From the NCBI RefSeq assembly GCF_025612915.1, contig NC_069116.1:41509090-41573089 (forward strand): a DNA stretch of 64,000 nt. The letters are read 5' to 3'. The DNA comes from Magallana angulata (lineage: Eukaryota; Mollusca; Bivalvia; Ostreida; Ostreidae). Position 1 is the first letter of the stretch; the number at the start of each line of letters is the position of its first letter. This document shows, in pieces, positions 37,227-49,399 of the stretch. The notes under the pieces are model-generated. The model was not told where the DNA came from and did not search any database. It saw only the letters and a program-made list of their open reading frames with translations. Position numbers and translations under genes: made by a program.

Positions 37227-38880
37227 CTAACGGTCCGTTATCTTTGACGTCTTCTTCCAATGTCACCATGACGAGGGGTCTCACCCCTGCGGTTTGCAGA
37301 CGACTGACTGTTTCTTGGAATGACGTGAAGTCGTCTCCCCCTACGAACTGTTTGTAGACCGTGGGGCGCATCATGGCGTTGAAAACGGACCTCCCCATCA
37401 ATCGGCGAGTCCATGACAAAATCTGGAGAATTTTGAAAGGAGTAGCTAAAAAATAACACTGTATATGTACTATACGTATGAATTTCATCAGATCAATGTG
37501 GGGAAATCGTGCTGACTCAATTTTTGTTGATTTCATGAAACTCATTCTCCTCTTTGTGAATTTACAATATTTTTCCATTGGTTTATATGAATCACAATAT
37601 TATCTAATTTTGTATACCAAAAACTCCATGAATATCCCCATAATTTGTTAAATTTGATAATCCACGAAAATTAAACCTCTCGATAAGTAATGATTCCACA
37701 GTATACGTTTTCCTTCCTTAAACTTTGACTTAGATATTACTTTTATAGTAGTTACATGTGTTCAACTGATAGTTTAAACTATATAAATATTTGTTTGGTT
37801 TCTTCAAATAATCAATTTCCATGCCAAAAAGTTAGCAAAAAATTCAGGAAAATTATCATTTCTGTTTGGGGCCCTTAATTTCCAAAAAATGGCATGTGAT
37901 ATGGGTCACAAATAGAATGAACGTTTTAGGTCCCCATCTTTATATCCAAGTGGTTTTTGGATGATAGACATAACTAGTATTTTAGGTTCCAACCTCCTTA
38001 AGTGAAGAGAAGCATTGTCAGTTGTTGTGGAGTAAACATTTATTTTAGCTCGAGATTATGTTACACGTACAGAACCAAAATACAGTGTCAGCTTTAGTTT
38101 CAGGGTCGTTCAACTATATTTTGACTCTGACAATTTTGATGCAAAAAGAATTGCTTTAAATTAAGACCTGAAGTAAGTTTATAATTTATTAATAATGAAT
38201 TTAAATAGCTTTTGCAATAGATTTACCTAACGACGGTTATTCACCTTAAAATTGTTTGTTGTGGTGTATGTATGTCACGTGACTTGATTTAGATGTACAT
38301 TTTCAAATGTACTAAATAGATATCACTTGTTTTATACTTACACCAATTTTTCGAAATTTGAATATACATGTATAAAGAAGCCCGGAAATAATTCTTCTTC
38401 TTTTTTCGGAAGGGGGTGGGTGGGTGGGGTATACATGTACATGTAGGCTTACTATATCTGTGATTTCAAAATGACAAAATATTACACAATTACTTTGACA
38501 ATATGGTTATCAGTTACTCAAATTAGATTGTTTACATTTCCAAATTTGATAAGCAAAACATGTACATTGTACCTTTCCTTCAACGGATTTTGTTTAAAAT
38601 CTAAAATACTTACCTTGTAATTATGTTTTACAAATGTTTCTACCGAGCAAGCATTTAGAATCAGAGAGGATCTCAAAAGCTCCCAAGTGGTTTTCGATTG
38701 GCATGCTTTTTCTGCATCATCAAAATTGATGGTTTCGTTCTGAGTGAAACGATGCCCAGGATTCGCGAAACTGTGTCTTCCGCCACTGGCTATAGTGTTT
38801 TGCTGTCGGTAAAATGGTAAATTCCATGTTCTTTGTTGCAATACATCCAAGAGTTTCTGATACGAAACTCCGCGCTGCAT
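35008..38880 (-). CDS. PRODH: proline dehydrogenase, copy A
   Basis: Nine exons on the minus strand: 38880-38614, 37422-37232, 36937-36808, 36710-36624, 36513-36433, 36304-36158, 36063-35786, 35388-35297 and 35177-35008; all frames join, giving 480 residues. The family enzyme is a mitochondrial FAD protein oxidising proline to pyrroline-5-carboxylate. Visible hallmarks are K-L-V-R-G-A-Y (about 324-330) and A-S-H-N-E-D-T-V (about 383-390) in the barrel, and Y-L-S-R-R-L-N-E-N (446-454), whose two Arg and Glu match the substrate-binding R-R-x-x-E motif. The first 40 residues are Arg/Gln-rich and acid-poor, fitting a mitochondrial signal. The start ATG is the first in the long frame; upstream untranslated exons are likely (acceptor near 39062). 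Donor GTTTGT after the third exon is weak but needed in both copies. Confidence 0.9.
37156..37227. repeat. (CT)n(GT)n microsatellite at a splice donor
   Basis: It begins a few bases inside the intron following the 191-nt exon of PRODH copy A (donor at 37230-37231). Copy B has the equivalent tract at 42538-42615. Confidence 0.9.
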
Positions 38881-39851
38881 CTCTTGTTTTGGGTTTTTTT
38901 CAGCAGTTATTTTATTCCGTCTGTCATATTGAAATTGGTTTAAATAGGTTCAGTAATTTAAGGAATGAAAAACGATATAGGAGGCATACAATACAATTTC
39001 ATGTTGACAAAGGAACGCTTCAGTAGATATTTTTAACGCTCAGTATACATTCTTGGCTAGCAACTGAAATATATCAAAACAACGTACATGTATTCATTTC
39101 AGAACTTATTATTGTTGGATGTCTACACGCTTGCATTAAATATTTTTTTTTAAAAAAAGGTCTGGTTGGTTTATACCTTTTCCAAATCAATTCACTAGAG
39201 CAACCAGCTTCAATTACTCTATACAGGGAAATATTAGCCTCCATTTTATTTTCGTCTCTAGCGCCCTCGTTGTCTTCGGGCGAATTAAGACTAGGAAAAT
39301 TCCAATGTTTCAAATTGTCACTCTTAAACACAACTGTGTCTGTGCGAATTCAAGACAGGTTCAAACTTTTTGCACGTGTAGAAGGGGGGGGGGGATTACA
39401 CAGGGCGAAAATAACCCTGTATACAGTTGTCCGTTTTTTATCCTGTACGTTAACTAACATGTGGTACATGAACATTTAACACATATACGTGTTTTAGATA
39501 TGAAAAGGAAAAAAAATAAAGTGCATTATTGTAATCATTTTATTTAATATTTTGAATTAATAAAATGTATAATTTTATTATGACCATTAACCGTATAAAA
39601 CATATAATTACAGTATATCTTTGTTTAATATTTGTAAATATAATATCAATTTTAACATTTCAACAATAAAATAAATAGAAGACATGGTATTATTCATAAT
39701 GAATGAGGAAAAGTGTCAAATAATAATTATCATAGAATTGTTGATATTCATATTGAAAAAAAAGTAAAATTTTTAAGAAAAAAACGAAACAACATTTTGA
39801 TCAATAAAAATGAATATAAAAATATAAAAAAAGGAAACGTATGAATATCGG

Positions 39852-42555
39852 TCATCGCTTCATTAAGTGGGTGGGTGAAAACAAACGACGACCAAGGGCC
39901 GCGCGGATGATTTCGCGTTCTCTTCTGACTCCGCCCAGTATGGAACTATTTTCATTCAGTCTTCGAGAAAGGTATGGAAGAGCCTCATCAATAGTGCCAT
40001 AGGGAATGGATTTGTACGTCATGTAGCCTGCCTGGCCTGAAATAAATTGTATTGTAAAATTATTAGACGCCAGGAAAGTCCTACTTTCCAACAAAATAAA
40101 AATTTGGTTGGAATTTTAATTACTACAAGAAATATATCTACGTCTGGAGATTACAGAATTCTTTTATATTTTATACCTAAAGACATCGAAATGAAGTCGG
40201 ACATTCCATACAATTGTGCAAAGAACACTTTCTGGTCTAAACTTCTTCCTGGTATGCCCAGTTCAGCCATCCTGAAATGCCAATTACAGAAAACCGATAC
40301 CGTTATATCATGAACTTATTTTTCATTATTAAAGCTGCATGCTCACAAGATTCGTCTATTTCAAACTAAAATAGGTGTTCGATCAATTGTCTCTTAAACA
40401 ACAAAACAAACTATATACGATTAAAACAATTTACATCGAACTATGTAGGAAGACTTGATAGAAAATTCAAAAAACCTAATAAGTTTCCAATGAGGTCATC
40501 TTAATTAAATGTTAAGGAGATATTAAAATGAGTTCCTCTCCTTGCACACGTCACCTTCTCTGCTGGGTTACTATACGAACACTCTACAGGCCGAATGTTG
40601 TCTTTATACGTCTATGAAAAGGAAAGGTTAAGTTAACAGAGTATAGTGTTAACAAGATGATTATCTAATTATTCCTGTGACGGCCAAATACTTAATACTC
40701 ACTTGTTCGTCCCTCTTTTGACCGTGTCCTCGTTGTGAGATGCAATAGTTACGCAGAATTTCCCAGGATGCTTTGCGACTTTCTCCATCATGATGTCCAT
40801 TGAACGGTTGTAGTTTTCGGTCGTTTTCTCGAAAGTTTCACAAACGGGATCTGGGTATCCTTTCTCCTTGGTTAAAGCTCTTTCTTTGTAAATGTAAGCC
40901 CCACGCACGAGTTTTGCACCGAACGTAACGCCATGCGTCTGCGCAAGCTCGATGTCCTTCAAGAGAATGTTTGGGGTTTCCTGGCGGAAAAAAAGATAAA
41001 AAATATCCCGTGTCATGGAAAGCAATCAAATGAAATGTATTCGAATATGCAATACAGCGATTCTAACCTTAAGATAATTTTGGTAAGTGTAGGCTACGAG
41101 TGGTTTGGAGCGATTACTGTGAAGCATCATAGCCAGGGTTAACAAGTTCAGACAAGGATTCAAATAAGTGTACTCGGCATCTACCATAATCATTAGCTTT
41201 CTCTTCATGGCAACCTGAAACAATATTATTAGTATACAATTACATACAATTCATCAGAAATACTAGAATGTCGCAAAATACATGTACGCTCGTATGCAAA
41301 ATACATTCTAGCTTACCTCACAAATTTGATTTATTCTGTTTAAAGCTTTGTTAAGTTCTCCAATTTCCGTCGTTGAAAGTTTTCCCAATTCCGTTACCTA
41401 TTCGTTAGTAAAAAGTATTTTATTCAAATTATTATTTAACTTTGTCAAAAAACATATAGTTGTTATGGTAACGAAAAATGAAAATCTCACAAATTGATTG
41501 TTGTTAAAAGAATGCCCGTCTTACCTCTTTGGATGTTTCTATCGAATTTGCTATTTTCTCCACAATTTCCGGTTGAGAACTTGGAAATGGAACTTCAGTG
41601 GAAATAGATTTCTGTTAACAAATTTATTATATGATTTATAAAGTCGTAAAATAGTGGTTTATATCAGGAGAATTTTGGATATATAATGTAATTTCAATAC
41701 AAACACATAAGGCAAGAGGGAAAAGTCCAGACGGTTTGATTTGCATCATCGGGTTCTGGCTTCCGAGTGATGCTGTCATTTCCATGCAGTCTATCATGAT
41801 TTTAAGATTTCTATCAAAAAGCTCGTCAGCGTCACTGTAAAAGAATTGATACACAAAGGTTATTATACAATTATCTCAGTAATACGAAAAGAAATTGCAG
41901 CTTATCTTAGTTATGAAATATAAAATATTAAATGAACTATATAGTCAACTTTTAATTATGAAATAATATTTCTTGGCAAATAAAAATCTAAAGAATGTTA
42001 CCATGGTAACTGAAAATCATTTTTAAAACATGATTTTTCGTATTTTTTAAAACAACATAGATGTTATTATTAAACCAAACTCATAGATTTATAGCTGTAT
42101 TTTAAATATACAAGTAAATTTGAAAGATTGACACAGGTCTGTTACTATGGTAACGCGTTTAAGAATAAGAAAAAATTGTGAAAATCATAGTTATTCTTTT
42201 AAGCAAAACTCCTTGTTTTAAACAAAACTTAGAACCATTCTTTGTTGTTATCTGTGGGATATATGCCAAACTGTTATATCAAATATATCTAAACTTTATT
42301 CAACATCTTGAAACTGCCGTTGCTAAGGAAATATGGGGTCTTGAAGAAAATCGGAGACTATGCGTGGTTACAGAATGTTTAAATTTACAAAGAATTTAAG
42401 TGTGTATAGTATATGGGTGCTGAAAATATATGCACAGCCCAGGTAAGTTGATGCAAAGCTAGAATGGGGTATATATCTTGTGATGTAACAATCTCATAAA
42501 CTGGTATACATGTATGATCTCCTTCATCCATCCGTGACTCTCTCTCTCTGTGTGT

Positions 42556-42617
<62 letters not shown>

Positions 42618-44193
42618 TTACGGTCCATCATCTTTGACGTCTTCTTCCAGGGTGACCATGACGAGGGGTCTCACCCCTGCGGTTTGCAGACGACTAACTG
42701 TTTTTTGGAATGACGTGAAGTCGTCTCCCCCTACGAACTGTTTGTAGACCGTGGGGCGCATCATGGCGTTGAAAACGGACCTCCCCATCAATCGGCGAGT
42801 CCATGACAAAATCTGTAAAATTTTGAAAGGGTGATATGAAAGCATTACGGTTTGTGTACCATTGGTATGCTTTCTTACAGTATCATGTCATTTTTTTTTC
42901 ATGCCAAAAAATTTAGTATAAGATTGGTGCAATCATCTATGGATTGTATGATAACCAAAGAAAATATCATTTTTACAGTTTATAACGGGCATTGAATACT
43001 AACTAGCGAAATAGACACGTAGTGAACATAAGCCTGAGCTTTAGTTACATATAAAATACGCAAGATTGGTACTAATGCTACACTTGTGTAACTCTCCTCA
43101 TCGGCCTTGAGCATCTTTTCCAATGTAAACAACCATGGCGTTGCTTGATTTGTCATCAATGTCTCTTCTCCAGTGAAAGCATTTTTTTTTTCTCAAAGAG
43201 GGGTGAAAACTAAATAGGTTAGAACTTCGTATGTGATTGTGTGTTATTTAAGTGTAATTTGTCATATTATAAAACACAAAATTAATTCGGTGATTTAAAT
43301 ATCTGCAAATAATATATGCAGATATTTAAATCACCGAATTAATAATTTTGGGTTTCGTGTTTATTTGTATATTATAAAGAAAACACTAGTACTACAATGA
43401 TATCAGGAATTTTTAATTCAGCCCATCTGTAAATCATGAGATAAAAAAGCAAAATTACTCTGAATTTACATAAAGAAAGTAGAACTGTATTAATGGTTGA
43501 AAGTTAATTTAAACCGCTCTCGCAACAGCGTTGGCAATATTTATAAACGTGACAAAGCTTGAACTTCTGGCGATTGTTCACCTTAAGGCGAATGACCGCC
43601 ATAGGATGGGTTTGAAAAGTTGTATCCTAGTTCATTATAAAAATCACGTGACAACTTAAGATGTACATTTCTAGATGTTCTAAATAGATAACATTTACTA
43701 CATCTAATCAAGATTTTGTAAATTATATATCTAAAGCAGCCCATAAATTTTTTCTTCTTTTGTTAGGGAGGGGGAGGGCAAATAATTGCTCTTATAAAAG
43801 ATATCCATGGCAAGATATCGCGAAATTATTTTGACAATGAATTATATTCTAAATTTTGTTACTTACTTCTCCAAATTTGATGGACCTTTCAGCCTAATCT
43901 ATTTCTAAAAAATCTAAATTACTTACCTGGTAATTATGTTTCGCAAACGTTTCCACCGAGCAAGCATTCAGAATCAGAGAGGATCTCAGGAGATCCCAAG
44001 TGGTTTTCGATTGGCAAGCTTTCTCTGCATCATCAAAATTGATGGTTCCGTTTAAAGTGAAACGATGCCCAGTAATGGCAAAACTGTCTTTTTCGGCATT
44101 GGCTATAGTGTTTTGCTGTCGGTGTAATGTTAAATTCCATGTTCTTTGTTGCAGTCTATCCAAGTGTTTCTGAAACGAAACTCCACGGTGCAT
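39852..44193 (-). CDS. PRODH: proline dehydrogenase, copy B
   Basis: Nine exons on the minus strand: 44193-43927, 42812-42622, 41834-41705, 41611-41525, 41397-41317, 41214-41068, 40980-40703, 40271-40177 and 40036-39852, giving 486 residues. The first seven exons have exactly the lengths of copy A; the eighth is 3 nt longer (G-I-P-G-R-S) and the last 15 nt longer, ending P-T-H-L-M-K-R instead of F-N. FAD and proline-site motifs are intact (K-L-V-R-G-A-Y, S-R-R-L-N-E-N). The N-terminal exon is the most changed. Both copies appear functional; division of labour cannot be told from sequence. Confidence 0.9.
42538..42615. repeat. (CT)n microsatellite at a splice donor, copy B
   Basis: Lies directly inside the intron beyond the donor at 42620-42621 of PRODH copy B, matching the position in copy A. 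Confidence 0.9.
43281..43343. repeat. perfect 27-bp-stem hairpin
   Basis: Arms 43281-43307 and 43317-43343 are exact reverse complements around a 9-nt loop (AATAATATA). It is in the first intron of PRODH copy B; no counterpart was found in copy A. Confidence 0.85.
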
Positions 44194-44610
44194 CTCTTGT
44201 TTTGATTTTTTTTTCAGCAGTTATTTTATTCCGTCTGTCATATTGAAATCGGTTTAAGGCGACCCAAGCAGTAATTTAAGGAATGAAAAACGAAATACGA
44301 GTCTTTACAATCGTATGTTGACAAAGGAACGCTTCAGTAGATATTTGTAACGCGCGGTATACATCCTTGGCCAGCAACTGAAATAGATGAAAACAAGATA
44401 GGTACATTCATGTATCCATATCGAAAATGGGTTATTCGTACATATGATCACGAAAGCATTAAATAGATTTTTTAAAAGTTCTATTAAGTTTACGCCTTCT
44501 TAATTTCGATTTACTAGAGCAACCATGCAGCTTAACTTGTGCGACGCATCTGGTGTCTGTTATTTATCCTGTACGGTAACTTGGTGCAATGGTACATGTA
44601 TAAATCGACA

Positions 44611-45072
44611 TTTTCTATACGCTTTCCTATATCAAGTTTATAAAGATTCTTTTCTATAGCAAAATGCACGGTGATTATTTATCTTACATTGTGGGAGAAC
44701 TTTTTATTCGGTCTAATTCAGTAATTACTGAATTAGAATTAGTGTTCAAAATGAACCTGTGCTAAAAATTTTGAGTAACTTAAGATGCATATATTCTTTT
44801 CCATCCTAGATACATTAAATAAACTGTCTGTACCATACTCGCTAGCTAGCAAATACTGTTTTTGAAACGTGTTTGGAGAGATTTGCTAGAGGAGATCAGT
44901 GTATGTCTACCATACAAATTGCGAAGCCCGAGGAAGAACGGTTACATGTAATTTGGTGGTTGTTTGGATGGTTCATGCAAACTATAAAATATTTGTTTTG
45001 TGTTTTATGTGATTATGAAAGGAGCGAACATTGCAAAAAGAAATACATAAGAAACAGACAGGGCCTAAAAAT
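44611..45072. other. intergenic, nothing recognised
   Basis: Spacer between the PRODH duplication and a TIR element; a short open frame at 44873-45124 runs into the element and is not credible. Confidence 0.4.
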
Positions 45073-45888
45073 CACCCCTGCGAATGTGTTCGGAATGTTT
45101 TCTTTATCGTTGCTAAGTATATAATGAATCCAGAGGTGCTCGAATGAAAGTTCACGAGACTTCACGAAGATTTGTTCAGTTCCTGTGAATTTTCGAGCGG
45201 AAGTATATGTGTTCGGATAATATTCTAAAAATACGTAAGTAATAGTCGTTTTTCATATCATATCCTACTTTGATTTATGTTAAAACATGAAAACCGTGTT
45301 GGATGTATGTTCTATTTCACCATCTAGCGGTTATTTAAATTAAACGATGATATTCAGAACAGAGTTATCGCTCGTGTTCAGCCACGTGTAGAGTGGTTGA
45401 AAATGTAAACATTGGGTTGCTTAATAAAATCATAGCCATGTTCGATGCTTGTTGTGTGCAATACCATGTTTTTAAAAAAAATAATGGGTGTCTGTTTTGT
45501 ATCAAAACTTAGTATATCGAGCCATTTTCAAGGAACATTCTGCATAAAATAGTATAGTCTGTTTCACTATTGATGCTATTACTAGATCACGTGCGGATCG
45601 AAAATAAACCCATAGGGGGGATCTCTAATAGACATTTTAATTGTTGCAACAGCAGAAAAAAAACTATTTTTTTTGTATTGTCACATTTATTTCTATAACA
45701 CATTTTATCCACCAGTTGAAGATAAAGTTTAAAATCAATAAACCTCTAATTTTTTATGTTTGACTACAAGTACCTAGATTCTATGAAATAGACTATGAAC
45801 ACGAGGGACGATTTTTACTGCGAAACTGAAAGGGTCAAATTAAAACACGTGATCTAAAATTTAAATGACAATAACATTCGCAGGGGTG
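45073..45888. mobile_element. 816-bp TIR element with 5-bp target duplication, copy 2
   Basis: Inverted ends CACCCCTGCGAATGT are exact over 15 bp. The flanking direct repeat is AAAAT (45068-45072 and 45889-45893). Same family and orientation as 14138-14956, with scattered substitutions and small indels. No transposase frame. Confidence 0.82.
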
Positions 45889-45893
45889 AAAAT

Positions 45894-46089
45894 GGAAGAA
45901 TCAAATAACATACTACGGCAAATCCATACCGGAATCAGCCGAGCTTTGCCGAATAAAGAAAGATAACTCTTCGGAAGTCTTGCGTTGGTCCGTAGAGTCC
46001 GAGCAACCTGTGCTCCAATGACCATAGATACTCAGCGGGAAGTATATATATGAGTTTAGGTACATACTTGCGTAATTAAATTTTCTTAG

Positions 46090-46121
<32 letters not shown>

Positions 46122-47382
46122 TTTTTTTTGCAGCAAAGATAGTAGTTACTAAATTTACCCTAAATTTACCCTGTAAAGATTAAAGATTGAAATATTAAAA
46201 AGTTGGAGTCATAGGTACACATATTCCGCTGATTCGGGTTATTTATTTTTTCTGCAACGTCGTCACCTTCATATCCCGCATGAATCACCAAAGAAAGCAT
46301 TTTATTATTTAAATAAATCATCGTTATTGTCAATAGAAACTTAAAAGAGAAGAAACAGCCAATTTTCCCTTTATATGTCAAATTTGCCATGGTAGCTATA
46401 CATCCTACTATCAATATGTCATGTTGTAACTTTTGAATTTACTAGGTGGGTGTAAATACAAAATTTACAAGATGTCATGTTGTAAATTTTGTACTGAGGT
46501 CAGTCCGTGTAAGTCCGTAGATTTAGTGTTATTAGTATCAATGTAGTTGTAGTTTCGTTCGATCAAATAATGTACGCATGCAAAGTACATGTAAGCAGCA
46601 ACCGTATATAATGAACACATCAATGATGTTCAGTGAAGTAAAATATCAAACTATATAGCTATCTGAATTAAAGTTCATGTTTAAAAGGCTAAAAATTGTA
46701 TCTAAAACAGTTTTGAAAAGTTCAAAAATCCGTGTAAATTCTTAAGTCGAAAGCTAGGTCATTTCGTTGGATCCACATACATGTAGCACGGATTAGGACC
46801 CTCCATTATCTGTTATACAATCAAGATGCAGAGATTCATTCCCTGTCAACTGAAATGAAAGAAGCAATACTGTAATTTTTTTCAGAGCACAGTTTGGATA
46901 AATAGGACGGCCAAAGAACTTTGAAGTTTAAAACAGGTAATAAATATGTTTGCATCATATGGTAACCATAAATTATGCAACTTTTATTCCCGTATTATAG
47001 ATAAATACGAGGTTTGAAATTGATTTAGAAATACTGCAGCTAGTCTTTAAAAACCTAATTTAAAAATTTTTTTTATATGTATTTTCTTGATCAGTGTTGA
47101 TATCAGTGGTGCGTGTGTTTTGTTTTTCAATTCTTTTGATTTTTTTGTTCCAAAATATTTGATTTTACATATTAGACACACACAAAAAAGTTAAAGAAGA
47201 AAAAACCCCACACTCACACGAAAAAACCCCCCGCTGGGTTTGGTTCTATATCTAATCATGCTATTACAGAGCTCACGTGTTCTATAGGTACATTTACAAT
47301 ATCATGGCTGAGACCAAACTTTAGAAACATTGAAATAAATAAAAATGACGGCATACGTATAGGGCGTACATGCCGATTATAA
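45894..47382. other. intergenic with poly-C/(CA)n tract
   Basis: A C-run followed by CA repeats lies at 46090-46121. No gene or mobile element recognised in the rest. Confidence 0.4.
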
Positions 47383-48927
47383 ACAAGAGGCCCAGGGGCC
47401 ACAACGCTCACCTGAGCAACAATTGCATTAATTCTGATCAAATAAGCATTACAGTATTAAAATATCTTGACAACTGAGTACAGCAAATCTTGCTAAATTG
47501 AAAATCTGCCAATTTTTATCCACCTCTTATATTTTGGTAAATACCAAGCCCCTTTTGTTGCTGTACCTGTAAGAAGATTTTTCTCTATTCCTATATACCC
47601 CCCCCCCCCCCATTTCGAGGCCCCACTTTTCTCTAGGGAATCATGGTTTCATCAAACTTAAATCTGCATAACCTGTGCTTTCACACTAAGTACTGAGTTT
47701 TGGACCGAAAACTTTCCCAGAATATTTTTAAAGATTTTCTCTATATATTCCTATGTAAAAATTCAAACCGCCATCACGGTCCCTCCCTATCACTAGGGAC
47801 TGTGATTTTGCAAACTTGAATTTACACTACCCGAGGATGCCTCTACACAAGTTTAAGCTTTTCTGGCCAAATAGTATTTAAAAAGAAGATTTTTAAAGAT
47901 TTTCTCTATATATTCCTAGGTAAAAATTCATCCCCCATTGTGGCCTCACCCTACCCCTGGACTATTATTTAAACAAACTAGAATCTATATGATCTGGGGA
48001 TGCTTCCACTCAAATTTTGGCTTTCCTGGCCTAATAGTTTTGAGAAGAAGACTTTTAAAGATTTTCTCTATCTATAAAAATTTATCTCCCATTGTAGCCC
48101 CGCCCTACCCCCGGACCATGATTTGAACAAACTTGAATCTACATTATCTGAGGATGGTTACACGCCAATTTGAGCTTCTTGGCCAAATAGGTTTTGAAAG
48201 AAATTTTTAAAAGATTTTCTCTATATATTCCTATATAAAAATTTATCCCACAATTGAGGCCCCACCTTACCCCTGGGGACCATGATTTGAACAAACTTGA
48301 ATCTACACTATCTGAGGATACTTCCACTCAAATTTGAGCTTTCCTGGCCTAATAGTTTTGAGATGAAGACTTTTAAAGATTTTCTCTATATATTCCTGTG
48401 TAAAAATTGATCCCCCAATTATGGCCCCACCCTACCCCCGGGGACCATGATTTGAACAAACTTGAATCTACACTATCTTAGGATGCTTCCACTCAAATTT
48501 GAGCTTTCCTGGCCTAATAGTTTTTGAGAAGAAGATTTTTAAAGATTTTCTCTATATATTCCTGTGTAAAAATTGATCCCGCAATTGTGGCACCACCCTA
48601 CCCCCGGGGACCATGATTTGAACAAACTTGAATCTACACTACCTGAGGATGCTTCCATTTTAATTTGAGCTTTTCTGGCTTAATCGTTTTTGAGAAGAAG
48701 ATTTTTAAAGATTTTCTCTTCCTTTGTAAAACTTGATCCCCCAATTGTGGCCCCTCCCTACCCCTGGGGACCATGACTTGAACAAACTTGAATCTACACT
48801 ACCTGATGATGCCTCCACACAAGTTTAAGCTTTTCAGGCCAAATAGTTTTTGAGAAGAAGATTTTTGAAAAATACCAACAAATTTTCAATAGTTCTCAAT
48901 TATCTCCCCTTTAAAGAGGGCGTGGCA

Positions 48928-48959
<32 letters not shown>

Positions 48960-49122
48960 TAGTAGTGCTTTGTGCCAAATTTGGTTGAAATCTGCCTAGT
49001 TGTTCTTGAGAAGATGATGAAAATGTGAAAAGTTTACAACAACGACGACAACGACGACAGACAACGGACAAATTGTGATCAGAAAAGCTCACTTGGGCCT
49101 TTGGCTCAGGTGAGCTAAAAAG
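47383..49122 (-). mobile_element. tandem-repeat-core element with palindromic ends, copy 2 (inverted)
   Basis: It starts with AAACAAGAGGCCCAGGGGCC and GCTCACCTGAGC and ends with the hairpin AGCTCACTTGGGCC-TTT-GGCTCAGGTGAGCT, the mirror of 5485-8328. The core has about seven 165-bp units (CCATGATTTGAACAAACTTG, TTTTCTCTATATATTCCT). Unit consensus differs from copy 1, so the arrays evolved separately. Confidence 0.75.
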
Positions 49123-49399
49123 TAATTCAAAAAGACATGTTTTTTACTTCAATCACTTGCATCGAAATTTATGATTCTCTGTTGTTGTTAATATCATTTC
49201 AATTGCATGCTTTACAATAATTTTATAAGACCTGTTTCATATTATATACGAGTGTACATGTATTTCCACGTAAACATATTTCTCGTCGGGATTGGGATTC
49301 CGTTAATTCTAAATACAAAAATCAAGATTGATGAAATTGTAGCAAAATATAGGAAATGTAGTATTAATCTTGAAACTAATCGAAATATAAGGATAAGAC

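Larger units (their letters stand above)
34580..39480 (-). repeat. tandem duplication unit A (PRODH)
   Basis: It aligns with 39500-44610, from the 3' flank (GTGCATTATTGT...) through all exons to about 600 bp upstream of the start codon (TATCCTGTACG). Exons and some intron segments are well conserved; much intronic sequence has diverged. Confidence 0.75.
39500..44610 (-). repeat. tandem duplication unit B (PRODH)
   Basis: Partner of 34580-39480, immediately adjacent, same orientation. Confidence 0.75.

Noticed and set aside
39074-39331. Upstream coding exon for PRODH copy A
   Set aside because: The frame is not kept in copy B and joins out of frame or to an early stop; more likely 5' UTR.
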